Of a DNA stretch of 22,278 nt, positions 1 through 7,526 are shown piece by piece. The position numbers and the translations under genes are program-made. Every line of letters begins with the position of its first letter. The stretch's first letter is position 1. Origin of the DNA: a virus; IMG/VR virus record IMGVR_UViG_3300006844_000047, positions 1 through 22,278 of that record; one strand, given 5' to 3'. The notes beneath the pieces were generated by a model. That model had not been told where the DNA came from. It was given only the letters and a program-made list of their open reading frames with translations, and ran no database searches.

Positions 1-379
1 CGCCAGCCACGTCGAAGTGCATGAGATCGAGGGCTCCGTACTTGCCCCCGCCTCCCGAGAAGTAGCCGCCCCAGCGGAGTTTCTGGGCAAGTGCAGGATC
101 GGTCTTGAGAGCCTGCTGGTAGAGGGCGTTGGCGAGTTGCTGGTAGGCAGCGAAGTTCTCCGGGTTCTGGTAGTTGGCGAGCGCCGTGCCGGAGGCCGGG
201 TCGAACAGCTCCACGTCGAGAGCCCTGCCGATGCCGCCCTTGCCGTGGTAGCGGGTGTCGCCGGCACGATACCCCGAAGTCGCGCGCACGCCATACTTCC
301 CGAACTGCGGCATACTCTGGATGAGCCTGACCAGTGCGGGATCGACATTGTCGAAGATGGAGGAGCGCGACCGTGCCAC
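1..379 (-). CDS. Virion-associated M15-like peptidoglycan peptidase (3' end outside window)
   Basis: The frame opens with GTG at 379, directly after the TAG of the upstream gene, and stays open to the left edge (126 visible residues), so the C-terminus is missing. Seen: SGYRAG at residues 35-40, then H45 and D55 in YHGKGGIGRALDVEL, and GALDLMHFD with H121. This is the His...Asp...His zinc-ligand layout of M15-type D-Ala-D-Ala carboxypeptidases and L-Ala-D-Glu endopeptidases, and the SxYR and MHFD contexts are typical. Known of the family: it cleaves peptide stems of peptidoglycan. Position at the end of the tail operon, far from the GH19 endolysin, suggests a virion enzyme that opens the wall during entry rather than the lysis enzyme; that is inference. 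A GAGGG about 9 nt upstream could serve as ribosome-binding site. The protein may be larger than the visible domain. Confidence 0.75.
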   Translation of the reverse strand, partial: MARSRSSIFDNVDPALVRLIQSMPQFGKYGVRATSGYRAGDTRYHGKGGIGRALDVELFDPASGTALANYQNPENFAAYQQLANALYQQALKTDPALAQKLRWGGYFSGGGGKYGALDLMHFDVAG

Positions 380-655
380 CTAGTATTGCCCTCTGTTGAG
401 CCGCTGCGTCGGACGCTGCTGCGGGACCGGCACCGGCTGGACGCTCGGTTCCGGGCGAGGCGTCGGTGTCGGCGTGGGAGGAATGCCGGCACCCCATGGC
501 CCTGCCATGGACATATCGGTTGGTGGAGCCCCGCCCGGAGCCGGAGGCTGCCCCGCGCTGGGACCACCGGGCCCGCCGCGCAGGAGCATCATCAGTTTTG
601 CGAGCAGACCCCGTGGGTCCTGCCCCTGCATCATGCCTTGATCGAATAGGGGCAT
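380..655 (-). CDS. Small Pro/Gly-rich virion protein, unknown function
   Basis: A 91-residue protein with ATG at 655, immediately after the stop of the gene before it, and a GGAG about 7 nt upstream inside that gene. The N-terminus (residues 1-26) contains Met/Leu-rich helical sequence such as LLAKLMMLL. The rest is low-complexity Pro, Gly and Thr (PTPTPTPRPEP near residues 60-70). I recognise no domain. It sits between two probable tail or ejection proteins and the M15 peptidase gene begins right after its stop, so a minor virion or assembly role is the best inference. Coding status is supported by the tight spacing and good ribosome-binding site rather than by homology. Confidence 0.65.
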   Translation of the reverse strand: MPLFDQGMMQGQDPRGLLAKLMMLLRGGPGGPSAGQPPAPGGAPPTDMSMAGPWGAGIPPTPTPTPRPEPSVQPVPVPQQRPTQRLNRGQY

Positions 656-1285
656 CTACCGGCTCCCTCCCTGACGGGCACCGCCACGGGTGCGGTTGAA
701 CTGATCGACCATGCGCTGGTTGAGCGCGGAGATCATGGCTTTGGTCTCAGGGTTGGCGTTCTGGCCCAAGGCCAGCATCTGCCGCTGCGCGTCGCCGAAA
801 GCCTTCGACGTGGCTGCGTTGTAGCCGTAGGAACCGCCGCCCATGCTCCCGCCGCGCATGAACATATCCCAAGCCTGTTGCTGTATCTTGGGATCGATGC
901 CGGTGCTTTTCGCCGGGTCGGGCGTCGTCGGTTTCTTCGGCGTCGGAGCCTTGGGCGCTGCCGGAGCCGGCGGTGGCGCGGAGTTGACTGGAGCCCCCGC
1001 CATGCTCGGCTGCGCCGGCATGTACGAGGGCCCCATCGCCGCATCATTCGTCGTCGGGGGAAGCGGAGCCCCGGCCGGCACCGTGGGAGGAGGCGTGCCG
1101 GCGTTGACCTGTACGCCCGAGCCCGGCACCAGCTTCTGCCACGCCGCGAGCGTGGCCGGGTCGGGTGGCGTCGTCGGCCTCGTCCAGTTGCCGAACCCCG
1201 AGTTGGCGAGGTTCGACTGGAACTGCTTGTAGCGGTCGGTGCCCTGCGCTCCGGCGAGCATGTCCTTGTTGGGTGGTGTTCCCAT
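656..1285 (-). CDS. Low-complexity virion protein, unknown function
   Basis: A 209-residue protein starting at ATG 1285 with AGGAGG 6 nt upstream, so the start is well defined. Residues 1-60 look folded (YKQFQSNLANSGFGNWTRP). Residues about 62-128 are a Pro/Ala/Thr-rich linker, and residues 129-209 form a predicted helical, Gln/Met/Asn-rich end (QQQAWDMFMRGGSMGGG). This helix-linker-helix composition without hydrophobic membrane segments is common among minor virion and ejected proteins of podoviruses. The neighbours (308-residue Gln-rich protein upstream, peptidase downstream) support a virion role. No catalytic motif was seen and no function can be assigned. Confidence 0.7.
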   Translation of the reverse strand: MGTPPNKDMLAGAQGTDRYKQFQSNLANSGFGNWTRPTTPPDPATLAAWQKLVPGSGVQVNAGTPPPTVPAGAPLPPTTNDAAMGPSYMPAQPSMAGAPVNSAPPPAPAAPKAPTPKKPTTPDPAKSTGIDPKIQQQAWDMFMRGGSMGGGSYGYNAATSKAFGDAQRQMLALGQNANPETKAMISALNQRMVDQFNRTRGGARQGGSR

Positions 1286-1294
1286 CGTGGCCTC

Positions 1295-2218
1295 CTACGC
1301 CAGCCCAAACTTGAGGGCGCTGGTGCCGAGCCCGAAGATGCCCGACAGCATGTCGCTGTAATTCTGTTTCTTCTGCTCGTATTGCTTCTGCTGGAGCGCG
1401 GCCACGTCGGTGCCCTGCACGGGCGTGGTGTTGAAGCCGGGCATGTTGATGAACTCCGGCTGCACCAGTCCGAACATCGCCGCCAGCTCGTTGATGGTGC
1501 CGGAGCGCAACTCCTCCATGAGCTTGTTCTCGGCGATCTTCGTCGCATTGCTCTGGTCGGCGATCAGGTTCTGGTTCTCCCAGTCCTTTTGCAGCGCCTG
1601 ATTGCGCAGCTGCATCGCCTCATTGGACATACCAAAGGATTGCAGGTTGGCCTGCCGCGTCGCCTCGGCGAGCTGGTCGGCCTGCAACTGGTCCTGCCGG
1701 AACTGGTACTTGCCGCCGGGCATGTTGCCGGCAGCCGCCGCCTGCGCGAGCTGTTGCTGGCGGGCCGGCTCGGCACCGCGCCGCCAGCTCTCCATGATGT
1801 TGGCCTCGATGGCCGGGCGGTCGATCTCCTCGCCATAGGCGTTCTGGAAGCCGGGGTCGGTGTAGTAGCGCCAGTCGGGGCCCTGCTCGGTACGGGGCGT
1901 GCCGAGCTGGCCCCCGGCGTTCGCCATCATGTTGTTGAGGATGTCGCCGGCACCGGACCGGGCAGCGGTGTTCTTGTTGTAGATCGCCTTTTCCTGCGGC
2001 GACATCGTGTAGGTCTGCGAATACTTCGGGACAGAGTAGGTCTGCCCGGTCTTGGGATCGGTGACCGTCTCCCATCCGGTTTGCTTGTTGGTGATCGTGG
2101 CGCGCGGATCGTAGATGTTCGGGTTCGAGGCTCCGGCGTTGTACATCGACGCCCATTGCTGCTCGCCGCGATTGGCCTGTGCCTGCTGCTGCGGGTCTGG
2201 AGGTGTGGGGCCGCCCAT
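1295..2218 (-). CDS. Gln-rich helical virion protein, possible ejection or tail protein
   Basis: A 307-residue protein from ATG 2218, which overlaps the upstream TGA as TGATG; GTG at 2221 would add one residue. GGAG lies 7 nt upstream of the ATG. Residues 1-60 are polar and contain TGWETVTDPKTGQTYSVPKY, a short beta-like repeat. Residues about 80-230 are Gln/Ala/Asn-rich helix (ARQQQLAQAAAAGNM, LQADQLAEATRQANLQ). The end carries glycine-rich FGLGTSALKFG. Long Gln/Ala helices of this kind are seen in internal virion and ejection proteins, but I cannot name a family. Translational coupling to the GNAT-like gene and the following 209-residue gene places it in the tail block. Confidence 0.7.
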   Translation of the reverse strand: MGGPTPPDPQQQAQANRGEQQWASMYNAGASNPNIYDPRATITNKQTGWETVTDPKTGQTYSVPKYSQTYTMSPQEKAIYNKNTAARSGAGDILNNMMANAGGQLGTPRTEQGPDWRYYTDPGFQNAYGEEIDRPAIEANIMESWRRGAEPARQQQLAQAAAAGNMPGGKYQFRQDQLQADQLAEATRQANLQSFGMSNEAMQLRNQALQKDWENQNLIADQSNATKIAENKLMEELRSGTINELAAMFGLVQPEFINMPGFNTTPVQGTDVAALQQKQYEQKKQNYSDMLSGIFGLGTSALKFGLA

Positions 2219-2742
2219 CACTGCACTCCTAATGGCTGTTCATGCGTCACCTTCACACGACGCATCTTGAAGGGTTGATCGAGGAGGTAAGGACACTCCT
2301 CTGGCAGCAGCCCGAAGATCACGGCATCGCGGACGCCGTCGTAGCCGCGACGCTTGTAGCCCTCGTAGCGGAAGCCCATCCGCCAAATCTGGCCGAGCGC
2401 AGCCTTGTTGTCGGGCGTGATGTGGACGGTGACGCGCTTCACGTAGTCGAAGATCGTTCTGAAGGTCGCCGTGAGAAGTTTTCGCGAGAGCCCCTTGGGG
2501 TCGTCCACCACCACCGTGGCGAAAGCCTCGAAGTCGCTTTTCATCTCGAACACGATGATCACCGCGACGCCCTTGGGGCCGTAGACGGTGCAGCTCAGCC
2601 AGCTGTCGTTGGCGAAGTCGATGCCGGAAAAGTCGAGCCCCAGCCGGTCGAGAAGCATCATTTTCTCGGGCTTGCCCAGAGGCTCGAAAGTCACGCGGTA
2701 TTCCGAGATGATCGAGTTAGCCAAAGACGGAGCCTCGCTCAT
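2218..2742 (-). CDS. GNAT-like acetyltransferase domain protein
   Basis: A 174-residue protein from ATG 2742, overlapping the upstream 622-residue gene by 26 nt; no strong ribosome-binding site is visible, so initiation probably depends on coupling. The second half has the look of the GNAT fold: KGLSRKLL near residue 83 in the acetyl-CoA loop position, the strand-helix VTVHITPDNKAALGQIWRMG with F following (the aHPdN...a.klGF pattern), then YEGYKRRG and DAVIFGLLPEECPYL at the C-terminus. The canonical Q/RxxGxG/A motif is imperfect. GNAT-like genes of this length do occur in phage structural operons, usually without a known substrate. A protein-modifying role on virion or host targets is possible, as is a fold kept only for structure. 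Confidence 0.65.
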   Translation of the reverse strand: MSEAPSLANSIISEYRVTFEPLGKPEKMMLLDRLGLDFSGIDFANDSWLSCTVYGPKGVAVIIVFEMKSDFEAFATVVVDDPKGLSRKLLTATFRTIFDYVKRVTVHITPDNKAALGQIWRMGFRYEGYKRRGYDGVRDAVIFGLLPEECPYLLDQPFKMRRVKVTHEQPLGVQ

Positions 2743-4585
2743 AGAGGATGTCCCAGCCGGCGACGGAGAACGAACAGTTCAGGATGCGCGCCTGCATCCT
2801 GATCGAGCCGACGCGGCCTATCGCGCCGACGCCCGTCCAGTTGATCCAGTTCTTCGCGCCGCCCACCCAGAAATCGCCGAAGATCGGCGGCACCGCATTC
2901 GGCAGGTCCCAGTCCGCCGCGTTCCATGTCGCGTCCGCCGGGTCGGCCCCGGTGATGTCGGGCGTGTTGAAGGGCTCCGCGCTGTCATAGTCCACGTTCA
3001 CGTCGATGATCGGCTGCGGGCTCCCGTCGGTGAGGATGTACGGCAGGATCATCTTGAAGTGCTTGATCGCCGGGGTCTTGTACTGGCTCCACGCGGTCTG
3101 CACATCGACGCGGATCGGCTGCCCGTCGTCGCTCTGGTGGCTCGGGTGGAACTCGTAGACGTTGCCCTTGTCGTCGGCGAAGTAGACGTAGGGATGTATC
3201 CAGCCGAAGCACCGGGCGGGGAGGTATTTGAACTCCTGCCATGCCGGCTTGGCCATGTTGCGGACCATCTGGTCGTAGGTGCCGCCGCCCTTCGGGATGT
3301 TGCAGAACATCCTGCCGGTATTCGGATTGAGGAACAGCTCCCAGCCACCCCGGTCGATGTTGACGATGGAGCTGGCGAGAAAGCGGCTCACCACCGTCTT
3401 GTCGGCGGCCTCGACGCCTTCGCGGCCCGACTTCAGCACCGTGGACATCGCCGTCAGCCCGGTCGGGATCAGCGCGTACAGCTCGCCACCGTAGTTCATC
3501 ACGCAGTAGCGGCTCTGCGGCGGATCGAACTTGTAGACGCCGACGAGCTGGAAATCGTTGTCGGGATCGACGCCCTGATAAAGCGCGACTTCGCCGTGCG
3601 ACGTGAAGATCGCGAGGATGTCGTCCATGCCCATGCCGCCATCGCGCGTCCACGACGCCATGGCGCGGATGGTGCCGCCTTTCTTGAAGATCGCGCTGAG
3701 CGGAAAGACATCCAGCTCGCCGTCCTTGGACATCAGCGGGAGATAGTAGAAGCATAGGTTCGTCAGGTCCGCGAAGAACAGCCGGTTCATGTGCGCGACG
3801 ACGATCTGCATCGCGTTCGGGTTGATCCACGAGGCTCCTGCCGGGGCTCGCACGTCCTCCTTGAAGACGGAGCCCTGCTGGACGTAGCCCATCGTTCCCG
3901 TGGTCTGGTCGCCGGCCCACGAGGTCGTGACGACATTGACCAGCTCGAAGGTCTTCGCGCCCGTGTTGATGTTGCGGATGCGGTGGTTGCCGTTGGCCGT
4001 CACCTGATCGCCGGCACCGCCGGAGATGATCACGCTGTCGCCGTCGTTGAGGCCCGCCACGCTCGCGGCGGTCACGATGGCGAAGTTGGGAGCCGTCGCG
4101 TTCTTGGCGATCTTGCTGACCGCGACGGAGGCTCCGTTCGGCACCGCGCCGCCGTCCCAAGACCAGATGCCGTCGGAGCCGTTCACCATGACCGTGTACT
4201 GGGTGTCGCCAAGGTTGGCGAAGCCCGTCCAGTGCCATGCGTTGCTGGTGAAACCCGACTTGATCGAGGCTCCGGTGAGCGCGTTGTAGAGCGAGCCTCC
4301 GGCAGCCGCCGCGATGGTGTCGATGACGCCATAGTAGGGCACCAGATGCTCGATGGGCGGAGCCCCCGCGATGGTGACGAGCTTGCGGTAGCCGGCGCGG
4401 CACTTGATGCGGTCGTCCTCGACCGTGAAGTTGGTCAGCACGCCCGCGAACTTCTGGTCGCTCTCGCCCGTCTTGGCGTCGTCGGCGATGCCGGCAACGG
4501 GCGGCGACAGGTGCGCGAGATAGGCGCGCTGTTTCTTGATCGTGACCGGCTTGAGCCCGGAGAAGCGGGACGGCAGAGCCCTCAA
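2717..4585 (-). CDS. Large beta-rich tail protein, probable tail hub / head-closure protein
   Basis: A 622-residue protein with TTG start at 4585, overlapping the upstream stop as TTGA; GGAGG lies about 6 nt upstream, and no ATG competes at this site. The N-terminus has a segment typical of phage stabilisation or hub proteins, with FAGVLTNFTVEDDRIKCRAG near residues 46-65. The middle is rich in short beta stretches with Gly/Asp turns and aromatic residues (DGIWSWDGG, RLFFADLTNLCFYY, HPYVYFADDKGNVYEFHP), which suggests a beta-propeller-like body. In podoviruses a protein of about 600 residues two genes after the capsid gene commonly closes the head-tail junction (P22 gp10 position). Assignment rests on size, order and composition, not on a recognised domain. 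A receptor-binding or fibre protein is the alternative. Confidence 0.65.
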   Translation of the reverse strand: MRALPSRFSGLKPVTIKKQRAYLAHLSPPVAGIADDAKTGESDQKFAGVLTNFTVEDDRIKCRAGYRKLVTIAGAPPIEHLVPYYGVIDTIAAAAGGSLYNALTGASIKSGFTSNAWHWTGFANLGDTQYTVMVNGSDGIWSWDGGAVPNGASVAVSKIAKNATAPNFAIVTAASVAGLNDGDSVIISGGAGDQVTANGNHRIRNINTGAKTFELVNVVTTSWAGDQTTGTMGYVQQGSVFKEDVRAPAGASWINPNAMQIVVAHMNRLFFADLTNLCFYYLPLMSKDGELDVFPLSAIFKKGGTIRAMASWTRDGGMGMDDILAIFTSHGEVALYQGVDPDNDFQLVGVYKFDPPQSRYCVMNYGGELYALIPTGLTAMSTVLKSGREGVEAADKTVVSRFLASSIVNIDRGGWELFLNPNTGRMFCNIPKGGGTYDQMVRNMAKPAWQEFKYLPARCFGWIHPYVYFADDKGNVYEFHPSHQSDDGQPIRVDVQTAWSQYKTPAIKHFKMILPYILTDGSPQPIIDVNVDYDSAEPFNTPDITGADPADATWNAADWDLPNAVPPIFGDFWVGGAKNWINWTGVGAIGRVGSIRMQARILNCSFSVAGWDILYERGSVFG

Positions 4586-5004
4586 ATGACCCTCCCTCCG
4601 TCGAGATCGAGATCGAGGACGCGGTCATTGGCCCGCACCGCGAGCTTGTTCAGCCGGGTGGTGAAATCGCGCAGCTGCTCGCCGAATTCGAGCCCCTTGG
4701 CCTGAAGGAATTTGTACTTCAGCCCGCAGACGCAGACCCTGCTGTCGAACAGGATCGTGTCGGTGTCCTCCTTCGGCCGAGTGAGGGGTATTCCGTCCTT
4801 CGAGCGCAGCCAGTGGCCGTCGCCGAGATAGCTCTGGTAGGGCTCCTCCAGCAGCACGTCGTCGGCCACTGAGGTCAGCAGCGCCGTCATCTGCGCCACG
4901 TCCTCGTCGCGCGAGCCGAGCGCCTGCGTGAGTTGGGTCTGGCGGATGCCGATCTCCATCGAAGCGTCGTTAACGGCCTGAAGGACGGAGATCAGCGCAG
5001 CCAT
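4582..5004 (-). CDS. Probable head-tail adaptor protein
   Basis: A 140-residue protein whose ATG at 5004 overlaps the upstream TGA (TGATG). Mostly helical: residues 1-55 (LISVLQAVNDASMEIGI, DVAQMTALLTSVADD) and a helix near residues 90-125 with KYKFLQAKGLEFGEQL. A short protein with this helical plan two genes after the major capsid gene matches the position of connector adaptors that bind the portal and form the first tail ring. The stretch LKYKFLQAKGLEF resembles a motif I associate with phage adaptor-like proteins. Family not named with certainty. Confidence 0.6.
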   Translation of the reverse strand: MAALISVLQAVNDASMEIGIRQTQLTQALGSRDEDVAQMTALLTSVADDVLLEEPYQSYLGDGHWLRSKDGIPLTRPKEDTDTILFDSRVCVCGLKYKFLQAKGLEFGEQLRDFTTRLNKLAVRANDRVLDLDLDGGRVI

Positions 5005-5537
5005 CAGCCAACCGCCTTCACCTTGAGGGTGTCGATCAGCGTCTTCTGCTGGGCGATGGTCTTCATGGCGTCGGCGACGGTCTCCTCAAGCGCCGTGATG
5101 CGACCGTCGCGCTCTTTCAGCAGCTCCTCGTACTTGGCGGCTCCGCCTTGCAGCTTGACCAGCTGCTGGGCGCGGTCGGCCAGCTCCTGAAGCTCGGCGG
5201 GCATGTCCTTGGTCTTGGCCTTGGCGAGGGCATCGACGGTGTAGATGTCGCGGTCGGCGCACATCTTGAACAGCGCCTCGCCGCACGCCGGCCAGAGCGC
5301 AAGGGGGTATCCCTCGGTGTAGTCGAAGGCCCGGCCTCGGGCTTCCTTCTGGTACAGCTCGAAAGCCATCGCGTGGTCTCGGAAATCGACCTCCTCGGCG
5401 ACGCGGCGCACGGAGAGATAGGGCGGACGGTCGAGCTGGATCATGATGTTGTTGCGGTAGATCGGCATCCCGTCCTTGCCGGTCCCGGCATGTTCCCAGC
5501 CGGTGTAGAAGCGCGCGAGCGTCGGTGTGTCGGCCAT
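5004..5537 (-). CDS. Coiled-coil virion protein, unknown function
   Basis: A 177-residue protein, ATG at 5537 with AGGAG 5 nt upstream, so a strong independent start. Residues 1-110 look globular (FYTGWEHAGTGKDGMPIYRN, RVAEEVDFRDHAMAFELYQK, LALWPACGEALFKMCADRD). Residues 112-172 form a heptad-like coiled coil (LQELADRAQQLVKLQGG, ALEETVADAMKTIAQQKTL). It is the first gene after the capsid gene, separated from it by a strong hairpin, and is coupled to the adaptor gene. Head completion or capsid-associated roles fit the position; nothing in the sequence proves one. Confidence 0.65.
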   Translation of the reverse strand: MADTPTLARFYTGWEHAGTGKDGMPIYRNNIMIQLDRPPYLSVRRVAEEVDFRDHAMAFELYQKEARGRAFDYTEGYPLALWPACGEALFKMCADRDIYTVDALAKAKTKDMPAELQELADRAQQLVKLQGGAAKYEELLKERDGRITALEETVADAMKTIAQQKTLIDTLKVKAVG

Positions 5538-5559
5538 GGTGTCTCCTGTGGGGGTTGGG

Positions 5560-5589
5560 GCCCCGGCGGTCAGGCAAAACCGCCGGGGC
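5560..5589 (-). terminator. Strong hairpin after the major capsid gene
   Basis: A perfect 11-bp inverted repeat (GCCCCGGCGGT and its complement) with an 8-nt loop, starting 8 nt after the capsid stop codon. No T-run follows on the minus strand, so this is not a classical intrinsic terminator. It more likely stabilises or partially attenuates the transcript, raising capsid message relative to the downstream tail genes. Confidence 0.6.
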
Positions 5590-5597
5590 TTCTCCGA

Positions 5598-6551
5598 TCA
5601 GGTGCCGCTCGCGAACAAGCGGCCCTGCATCGAGCGGTTGGACATGGTCAGCGCGCCCATGAACCCGATGTGGTTCGTGACGGCGTCCATGTCGGGCGAC
5701 GTGTCGGGAAGATCGAGCTTCTCGAAATTGCGACCCTGATAGACCTCGAACTTGAAATACTTCGAGTTCAGGAAATACGCGCCCGAGAGCCCTGTCGCGG
5801 CACCGTCGAAGACGATGGCGGCGCTCTTGTATTTGAGCGTCTCGAAGCCGAGAGCCCCAAGGCTCGCGTCAGCGTAGCGCTGGTTCTCCTGAAGGCCGCT
5901 CTCGTAGGTGCCGTAGATTTCGGCATCTGCGACGATCAGATCGGGATGCTCGGTGCCACGGACCAGTTTCATCCAAGTGGCGTTCATCGCCGCCTTGAGC
6001 GCCGGGTACTGGAGCCCCGTGGCGCGGGCGACCTGAGTGAACTGGTTCTTCCAGAACGTCCATGTCGCTGCGTCGATGCCGCCAACGGTTCCGAGCCCGT
6101 CGTCGGTGACCATCGCCTTCAGCCCCGCGAACGACTTCGCCACCGTGCCGTCGCCGTAGGCGGCCTTGGTGATGTTGTTGCTCATGGTGACTTCGGCGTT
6201 ATCGAGCTTGCCCTCCAGCAGGTTGAGGATGCGCTCGCGGCCCTTGTTCTTGGCAAGGTCCGGCCCGCTGAGCGTGACGGACGCGACCGCGTTCGCCGGC
6301 TCGTAGTCGGCCTCCGAGATCGTCTCCTTCACGGCGCGGGAAAGCAGCTCGGTGCCCATGTACCACGCGAAGGTTTCCTCGGCGTACACGAGCGGGCAGT
6401 TGATCGAGCGACCGCCATCGACGGAGCGGAAGCGGTTGCCCTTTTTCAGCAGGGCGAGGATGGCGTTGCTGTTGGCAACGTTGTCCGCGAACTGCTTGTG
6501 GTAGTTGGCCAGCGTCGTCGCGACGAGCTGGTTGACAGTGGGTTCAGCCAC
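5598..6551 (-). CDS. Major capsid protein
   Basis: A 317-residue protein from GTG 6551 with AGGAGG 6 nt upstream. It is preceded by the scaffold gene and followed by connector genes, the expected place for the capsid gene. The sequence has features of an HK97-fold capsid protein without a long N-terminal delta domain: helical N-terminus (VNQLVATTLANYHKQFADN), an N-arm/E-loop-like stretch around residues 45-85, and central helices (TWTFWKNQFTQVARATG). The C-terminal beta-rich P/A-domain stretch includes HPDLIVADAEIYGTYESGLQ and FKFEVYQGRNFEKL. The HPDLIV...Y phrase is typical of P22-like and related podovirus major capsid proteins. The isolated ribosome-binding site and the downstream hairpin both fit high expression. 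Confidence 0.88.
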   Translation of the reverse strand: MAEPTVNQLVATTLANYHKQFADNVANSNAILALLKKGNRFRSVDGGRSINCPLVYAEETFAWYMGTELLSRAVKETISEADYEPANAVASVTLSGPDLAKNKGRERILNLLEGKLDNAEVTMSNNITKAAYGDGTVAKSFAGLKAMVTDDGLGTVGGIDAATWTFWKNQFTQVARATGLQYPALKAAMNATWMKLVRGTEHPDLIVADAEIYGTYESGLQENQRYADASLGALGFETLKYKSAAIVFDGAATGLSGAYFLNSKYFKFEVYQGRNFEKLDLPDTSPDMDAVTNHIGFMGALTMSNRSMQGRLFASGT

Positions 6552-6561
6552 GATGGCCTCC

Positions 6562-7350
6562 TTAGAGGCCGACCTCGTCCGCTGACGCCTCCAGCGTGTC
6601 TCTCAGGCTTCCGTTCGACTTCCGCTCCGGCGCAGGCTTCGACACGGGGCTCGTAAGACCCCTGACGTTGCTTCGCGCCGCCTGCACCGCCCGCTGGTTG
6701 GACTGCTGACGGTTCTGCTGGCTCCATTGCGCCTGCATCATTTCCTTGCGCACCTCGGGGTCCATCCAGCACGCCTGCTGGTAGGCTTGGTCGAGGTCCG
6801 TGTCGGGGTTCAGCTTGTAGGCGTTGCTGATGTGCTGGATGACGCGGTCGAAGTAGGGCCGAAGTTTTCTGCCGTCCGGTCCCACTTCGTCCGCGTACCC
6901 GTCGATGCTTTGACGGGTCTGCTGGAGCATCTCGCCTTCCCGCTGTTCCTGCTGGGCTCTCTGGAATTGCTGAAGTTCGTTGCGGAGCGCCTGAAAGTCG
7001 CTGTCGCGCCGTTGAAGTTGCTCGGCCAGATATCTGAGATTTGGGTCCTTGACGACCGTTTCCGGCACGCCCTGCGGGCCCGGTTGCTGGCGATTGGTGG
7101 CGAAGATGCGCGCTGGGTCGAAGCCCATCCGCTGCGCGAGATCGTACAGGAGCCCCGCCCGTTCGCGCGGATCGGAGCTGATGCCGCGCTTGTGGAAGCC
7201 GGCCCACTCGGTGATCGCCTGCACGGGGTGCATTCGGTTCGCCTGAAGCGAGGCGGCTATGTCGGGGTCACTGAAGATCGGGGAGATCGCAGCGAGGGCT
7301 TGGACTGCTCCCGCATTCGCCTGAGACTTGCGCGTGAATTCCGCCTCCAT
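6562..7350 (-). CDS. Scaffold protein (coding extends upstream of this ATG)
   Basis: The conservative frame from ATG 7350 gives 262 residues: helical, highly charged, Gln/Arg-rich (LAEQLQRRDSDFQALRNELQ, QQNRQQSNQRAVQAARSN), as expected of a capsid scaffold, and it lies 10 nt before the capsid gene. The ATG has GGAG abutting it and so no usable ribosome-binding site. The same frame is open without interruption up to the TAA at 7692-7690. It reads scaffold-like sequence there, including QPRDERGRFAAQK, an acidic Pro/Ala linker, and EHWSAEDRKLYERLPPDAKA running straight into MEAEF. No ATG, GTG or TTG exists in frame in that extension. The true N-terminus therefore probably comes from the TTG-initiated frame at 7733 by a -1 shift, or the gene carries an indel. 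Known role: scaffolds guide procapsid assembly and are then lost. Confidence 0.75.
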   Translation of the reverse strand: MEAEFTRKSQANAGAVQALAAISPIFSDPDIAASLQANRMHPVQAITEWAGFHKRGISSDPRERAGLLYDLAQRMGFDPARIFATNRQQPGPQGVPETVVKDPNLRYLAEQLQRRDSDFQALRNELQQFQRAQQEQREGEMLQQTRQSIDGYADEVGPDGRKLRPYFDRVIQHISNAYKLNPDTDLDQAYQQACWMDPEVRKEMMQAQWSQQNRQQSNQRAVQAARSNVRGLTSPVSKPAPERKSNGSLRDTLEASADEVGL

Positions 7351-7526
7351 CTCCGAGTGACGGCGCGTCAGGAACGCCTTGGCGTCCGGCGGCAGTCGCT
7401 CGTAGAGCTTGCGGTCTTCCGCGCTCCAGTGTTCCGGGCTCTGATTGCTAGACGCTTGCGCCGCTGGATCAGCCGGGGTTGCTGGGGCCTCGGGTTGGGT
7501 TTCGGGGCTGGGAGCCTGAGGCTCTG

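Noticed and set aside
878-2278. 466-residue plus-strand frame opposite the virion protein genes
   Set aside because: Arg/Leu/Val-rich shadow; the minus-strand genes here have good ribosome-binding sites and tight overlaps.
2985-4628. 547-residue minus-strand frame overlapping the tail hub gene
   Set aside because: Arg/His-rich reading of the same DNA in another frame; the 622-residue frame has sensible composition and a ribosome-binding site.
5148-6656. 502-residue plus-strand frame opposite the capsid gene
   Set aside because: Antisense to the major capsid gene and coiled-coil gene, both well supported on the minus strand.
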